Part shown: piece after piece, positions 60,684 to 64,000 of the stretch
How the letters are laid out: each line of letters opens with the position of its first letter
How positions within the stretch are numbered: position 1 is the stretch's first letter
From: Lachnospiraceae bacterium
GTDB lineage: Bacteria > Bacillota > Clostridia > Lachnospirales > Lachnospiraceae
DNA: 64,000 bases
NCBI GenBank assembly: GCA_016282915.1
Contig: JAEELW010000082.1
Coordinates: forward strand, 1 to 64,000
Direction: 5' to 3'
The notes under the pieces: model-generated
The model's database searches: none
Told to the model about the DNA's origin: nothing
Seen by the model: the letters and a program-made list of their open reading frames with translations, nothing else
Translations under genes and position numbers: made by a program

Positions 60684-61594
60684 ACGCCCTGCACCTTCTT
60701 CATATAATAGTCTTCCAGATTGGCCTCGTTCCGCGCCAGCACGGTAGGGATCGCTCCGCCTTCATAAAGAGCCTTCGAAATGTCCCGGATCCGTTCCAGC
60801 CCCTCATAGATCCGGATCCCGCCGCTCTCCATCACCTCCAGCTTTCCGATCCCGCATTCATTCGTCAGTATGGCGCTGGCCAGCTCATTATTGTCGGTAT
60901 CGATCTGATAATATTCGCTGCATTCCGCCTTAAGCTGCTCCGCGCTCAGTACATCCATGATCTTTCCGTGATTTATGAACACATAGTCCGTACATAAAAG
61001 GGATAGCTCGCTTAAGATGTGGGAGGAGATGACGATGGTCACCTTTTCCTCCTTATTGAGGTTTTTGAGGAGCTCCCGGATCTCCACGATACCTTGCGGA
61101 TCCAGTCCGTTGATCGGCTCGTCCAGCACCATCAGCTCCGGCTTCCCGAGGAGCGCGTTTGCGATCCCCAGCCTTTGCTTCATACCGAGAGAAAAATTCT
61201 TAAACTCCTTCTTTCCGGTATCTTCGAGCTTTACGATCCTCAGCACTTCATCGATCCTGCCTTTATCGGGTATGCCTTTCTGGAGACGCTGTTTTTCCAG
61301 ATTCTCCCTCGCGCTCAGCCCGTTCTTGGCATAGGGCGTCTCGATAATGAAGCTGGAACGCGTGCGCGCATGGTTCAGACCCTTTTCACCGCTCTCCCCG
61401 AAAAGCTGCAGTTCTCCCGCGCTGGGAAACACCAGGCCGCCCATGATCTTCATGATCGTGCTCTTGCCTGCGCCGTTCGGTCCGATCAGGCCCACGATGC
61501 TGCCCTTCCTGATCCGGAAGGAAACATCATCCAGTGCCAGCTGCTTTCCGTACTGCTTTGAGATATTCTTTACATCCGCTATGATCTCTGACAT
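60680..61594 (-). CDS. ABC transporter ATPase, LanF/BcrA-like
   Basis: ATPase of 304 residues with Walker A GPNGAGKST (about 38-46), signature FSLGMKQRLGIANALLG, Walker B LMVLDEPINGLDP and a switch His in SSHILSEL. The long C-terminal part (about 215-304) is typical of BcrA/LanF-type ATPases. The start at 61594 has a GAGGGAGAAGG site; an upstream in-frame ATG lacks one. A regulator-binding repeat and a -10 box lie about 45-85 bases upstream. Confidence 0.9.
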   Translation of the reverse strand: MSEIIADVKNISKQYGKQLALDDVSFRIRKGSIVGLIGPNGAGKSTIMKIMGGLVFPSAGELQLFGESGEKGLNHARTRSSFIIETPYAKNGLSARENLEKQRLQKGIPDKGRIDEVLRIVKLEDTGKKEFKNFSLGMKQRLGIANALLGKPELMVLDEPINGLDPQGIVEIRELLKNLNKEEKVTIVISSHILSELSLLCTDYVFINHGKIMDVLSAEQLKAECSEYYQIDTDNNELASAILTNECGIGKLEVMESGGIRIYEGLERIRDISKALYEGGAIPTVLARNEANLEDYYMKKVQGV

Positions 61595-61640
61595 ATCCTT
61601 CTCCCTCTGTAAATAGTGGTATCCTCTGATTGTGATCATA

Positions 61641-61678
61641 AGTATAAACGGAATTATTAAAGAAAATCTTAAGAAAAG
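61641..61678 (-). promoter_or_regulatory. ABC-operon promoter with OmpR-type direct repeats
   Basis: Minus-strand TATACT at 61641-61646. Where a -35 should be, there is a direct repeat TTAAAGAAAA (61657-61666) and TTAAGAAAAG (61669-61678), 12 bp apart on the plus strand, one helical turn. That is the usual form of an OmpR-family site, and the adjacent regulator at 55431 is the obvious candidate. Confidence 0.5.
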
Positions 61679-61709
61679 AAAAAACCGGAAAAGATCTCCC
61701 CCAAACAGA

Positions 61710-61735
61710 AAAACGCGGGAGTTTCCTCTCCCGCG
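61710..61735 (-). terminator. Terminator of the second HD-GYP gene
   Basis: CGCGGGAG and CTCCCGCG form a perfect 8-bp stem with a 6-base loop, followed on the minus strand by five T. Confidence 0.85.
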
Positions 61736-61816
61736 CCTCTTAGGAACCGATACAAAACAGCTTTACCTATTGCCTGTCCTTCAGCCCGTCTGCTTCATCA
61801 AAAAATCCTGACACAG

Positions 61817-63523
61817 TTACTGTTCCGAATTGTTTTTATAAAATTCTTCCAGCCTCGGTCTGGCCGCCTCATAGTAGGGCTTCAGACGCTCATCGAAATG
61901 CTTCCCCATCCCCTCCATGATGATGGCATCGGCCGCCTCGAAGGACATGCTCTCCTTGTAGACACGCTTGCTCACCAGCGCATCGTAGACATCCGCGATA
62001 GCCATGATCCGCGCTTCCAGCGGGATCTGTTCTCCCTTCAGACCATCGGGATAGCCTGAACCGTCCCAGCGCTCATGATGATAATGCGCGACGTTTTCCG
62101 CCAGCTTATGAAACACCTCATCATCCGTACCCTTCAGGATCTCGTGAACGATGCGCGCTCCTTCCGCTGCGTGCTTCTTCATGATCGCAAATTCCTCGTC
62201 CGTAAAACGTCCGGGTTTCCGGAGGACCGCATCATCAACGGCGATCTTGCCCAGATCGTGCATGGGTGCGGCTTTGATAAGGTTTCTGCAGAAATCCTCC
62301 GTGAGCTGGAAGGTGTCGCCTTTACGGATCTCATCGATCAGGATACGCACTCCCTCGCTGGTGCGGCGTATGTGACCTCCGGTGGAATTGTCCCGGCTTT
62401 CTACCATGGTCGCCATACTCATGACCAGGTTGTCATGCATCTGCACGATGCGGTCCGTCTTGGCCGCCACCTGCTCTTCCAGCTCGGAATTGTAGCTGTC
62501 CATCAGGCGGATATAGCGCTGGTTCTGGGTATCGTCCACGAGAAAGATCTGATAGCCTCTCCGGCGCCGCCCGTCATACAGATAATTCACATTTACTATG
62601 AACATCTGATCCCTGGAATCATCCTCTTTATCCCTGATCACAAAAAGATTCTTGACGGCACTTTCATCTTCCTCAAAATGCCCTAGCCAGTGGATCACGT
62701 TTGCTTTCAGTTCCGCTTCATCATTGATCGACTGGTCGATGGCGAGCTTTCCCAGTGCCGGGATGATCGTGCGCATCCTCTCGTTACTGCCGAGATAATG
62801 ATGCTTGAAATCCAGAGTCAGGAAGGCCGTATCCCCGGTCTCCACCATGGATTCGATGACCATGTCGCTCACATCGTAAAGAACCATGCGGTGTACGATC
62901 AGCAGATACATGATCTGGGCAATGATATAACTCAGGGGCACCAGCTCCACATCAATACCCGGAACATGCGCCAGCAGATAAGACGCGATCGCAAAGACCT
63001 GCGGTACGAAAAGGCGCTGCAGTATCCTTCTGGAAACCTGCCGCTTTTTTAAGTAACAGTAAAGAAGGATACAGACACCGACACCGAAATACAGCCCCAC
63101 CATAACATAGAACAGGCTGTGCAGGGGACCGTACTCCTTCGTGACCAGCAGACCTCCGGCCGTTTTCACGACCGTGATCTCACGGTAAAAGAAAGGATAA
63201 TGGCCGATGGAAAGAATTCCGACGAACATCAGCAGGTTCAGCGTAAAGCTGGCGGTACGTACCCACCGGCTCACCCGGATGCGGCAGAGGTTGAGCACGC
63301 ACATGGTGATAACCCATGGCAGCATACAGCCGGCAAAATAGATCAGCTTCTGCGCCGTAAGATACAGCTCCGCATTATTGAACATGGAGGCATAGAAAAA
63401 ATTGTTCAGCGGGATCAGCAGAAAGATGATCGTAATATTGACATCGTAATGCCTGTGCCACCAGAAAATATAGATCAGTGACAAAAGAAGCGATACGAGG
63501 AAACAGACGTTATAAAATACCAT
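61817..63523 (-). CDS. Membrane HD-GYP phosphodiesterase
   Basis: Protein of 568 residues. Seven hydrophobic helices (about 1-230) are followed by a PAS-like soluble segment (about 235-350), a coiled linker and an HD-GYP domain (about 370-555) with MHDLGKIAV, HHERWDGSGYPDG and the downstream IADVYDALVSKRVYK block intact, so c-di-GMP hydrolysis is likely. The N-terminal region resembles the histidine-kinase-type 7TM N-terminal sensors. It stands alone as a single gene with its own terminator; the ligand is unknown. Confidence 0.9.
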   Translation of the reverse strand: MVFYNVCFLVSLLLSLIYIFWWHRHYDVNITIIFLLIPLNNFFYASMFNNAELYLTAQKLIYFAGCMLPWVITMCVLNLCRIRVSRWVRTASFTLNLLMFVGILSIGHYPFFYREITVVKTAGGLLVTKEYGPLHSLFYVMVGLYFGVGVCILLYCYLKKRQVSRRILQRLFVPQVFAIASYLLAHVPGIDVELVPLSYIIAQIMYLLIVHRMVLYDVSDMVIESMVETGDTAFLTLDFKHHYLGSNERMRTIIPALGKLAIDQSINDEAELKANVIHWLGHFEEDESAVKNLFVIRDKEDDSRDQMFIVNVNYLYDGRRRRGYQIFLVDDTQNQRYIRLMDSYNSELEEQVAAKTDRIVQMHDNLVMSMATMVESRDNSTGGHIRRTSEGVRILIDEIRKGDTFQLTEDFCRNLIKAAPMHDLGKIAVDDAVLRKPGRFTDEEFAIMKKHAAEGARIVHEILKGTDDEVFHKLAENVAHYHHERWDGSGYPDGLKGEQIPLEARIMAIADVYDALVSKRVYKESMSFEAADAIIMEGMGKHFDERLKPYYEAARPRLEEFYKNNSEQ

Positions 63524-63547
63524 ACTTCACCGTCCTCGGGAAAATCC

Positions 63548-63580
63548 GGACCCGATCCCCGCGAAGCGGGATGCGGGTCC
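63548..63580 (-). terminator. Probable terminator of pta
   Basis: GGACCCG and CGGGTCC enclose an inner ATCCC/GGGAT pair, giving an imperfect stem of about 14 bp, with a weak T run on the minus strand. It lies about 95 bases past the pta stop codon. Confidence 0.5.
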
Positions 63581-63673
63581 GTCAATTATGAAAACTCTGT
63601 GTGTCACTCCCAAAAAAGCAGGGGGTACGGTCCGCTTCCGGAATCTCCGAAAAAGCCGATATCCTGTATGTAC

Positions 63674-64000
63674 TCAGGTCAGGGCCGCAGTGATGATCGC
63701 CATGGAGTAGACCTCCAATGCGTTACAGCCGCGGGACAGATCGTTGATCTGCGCGTTCAGTCCCAGAAGGATGGGACCGTAGGCTTCGAAATTACCCATG
63801 CGCTGTGCGATCTTGTAGCCCAGGTTTCCGGAGTTGATATCCGGGAAGATAAAGGTATTGGCATAGCCGGCCACCTTGCTGCCGGGTGCCTTCTGCCTCG
63901 CCACACGGGGCGATACGGCAGAGTCAAACTGGAACTCACCGTCGATCGGCACATCAGGGAACTCTTCCCTTGCCTTGGCGGCGGCGTTGCGCATCTTGTC
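63674..64000 (-). CDS. pta: Phosphate acetyltransferase, C-terminal part, cut by window edge
   Basis: The last 108 codons of a gene whose start lies beyond the right edge. FPDVPIDGEFQFDSAVSPRVA, GYANTFIFPDINSGNLGYKIAQRM and GPILLGLNAQINDLSRGC are hallmarks of Pta, which converts acetyl-CoA and phosphate to acetyl phosphate in fermentative acetate production. An ackA gene would be expected next on the left, but the HD-GYP gene is found instead. Confidence 0.93.
   Translation of the reverse strand, partial: DKMRNAAAKAREEFPDVPIDGEFQFDSAVSPRVARQKAPGSKVAGYANTFIFPDINSGNLGYKIAQRMGNFEAYGPILLGLNAQINDLSRGCNALEVYSMAIITAALT

Noticed and set aside
1-64000. CRISPR arrays, tRNA, rRNA, insertion sequences or prophage genes
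   Set aside because: I found no regularly spaced repeats with spacers, no tRNA cloverleaf or rRNA sequence, and no transposase, integrase or phage structural gene.

Overview
The window looks like a chromosomal segment of a motile, anaerobic, plant-polysaccharide-using member of the Clostridia, most likely the Lachnospiraceae. The reasons are Firmicutes-type gene orders (mbl with two rod genes; recD2-comFC-yvyF; cdaA-cdaR-glmM), strong AGGAGG ribosome sites, sigma-A promoters, an intracellular GH10 xylanase, and several c-di-GMP proteins. The base composition is roughly balanced, with some GC excess. I see no rRNA, tRNA, CRISPR array or insertion sequence. The species cannot be named from the sequence alone.

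1-5.4 kb: surface polysaccharide and sugar genes (a GT2 glycosyltransferase, GDP-L-fucose synthase, dTDP-4-dehydrorhamnose reductase), a divergent DUF212/PAP2-like membrane protein that may have a leaderless mRNA, leuA and an HPr-like protein. 5.4-20.8 kb: a long leftward housekeeping block. In transcription order it holds uvrA, mbl/mreB, two flagellar rod genes, a 0.7 kb non-coding stretch with a 254-bp direct repeat, a FlgJ-like rod-binding protein, recD2, comFC, yvyF, two membrane proteins, cdaA, cdaR and glmM.

20.9-28 kb: secretion and cell-surface genes. They are a subtilisin-like protease followed by a lipoprotein that resembles the protease's own prodomain, a Cys-rich lipoprotein, an ECF sigma factor with a membrane partner, and the xylanase. 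28-33.3 kb: a tight operon joining a siroheme-type sulfite reductase, a FecCD-type ABC importer and the siroheme-forming enzyme Met8, with a LysR regulator upstream.

33.5-38.7 kb: a 1299-residue receptor (ECF-S-like membrane domain, beta-propeller, Y_Y_Y domain, HD-GYP) that overlaps a gene for a membrane-anchored BMP/PnrA-like binding protein with no transporter. 38.7-43.2 kb: a divergent methionyl-tRNA-synthetase-like protein, a diacylglycerol-kinase-family enzyme, a YhhN protein and a HAAS/DUF3887-like protein.

43.2-53.4 kb: eight tightly spaced genes form one signalling operon. In transcription order they are LytTR, DUF3021, a two-domain response regulator, an HPt protein, a receiver-GGDEF protein, a hybrid kinase, a DUF3798 binding lipoprotein and a second hybrid kinase. 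A 21-bp-spaced direct repeat upstream of the LytTR gene fits a LytTR operator. This operon and the propeller receptor are the best candidates for undescribed systems: in both, a transporter-less solute-binding protein is genetically tied to c-di-GMP or phosphorelay signalling.

53.5-64 kb: a DUF4337-like protein, a NaChBac-type ion channel, and a probable peptide-antibiotic resistance module (OmpR-type regulator, short kinase, ABC-2 transporter with two permeases, NSR-like S41 peptidase) broken by REP-like palindromic repeats. After it come a second HD-GYP protein and the C-terminal end of phosphate acetyltransferase, cut by the right edge.
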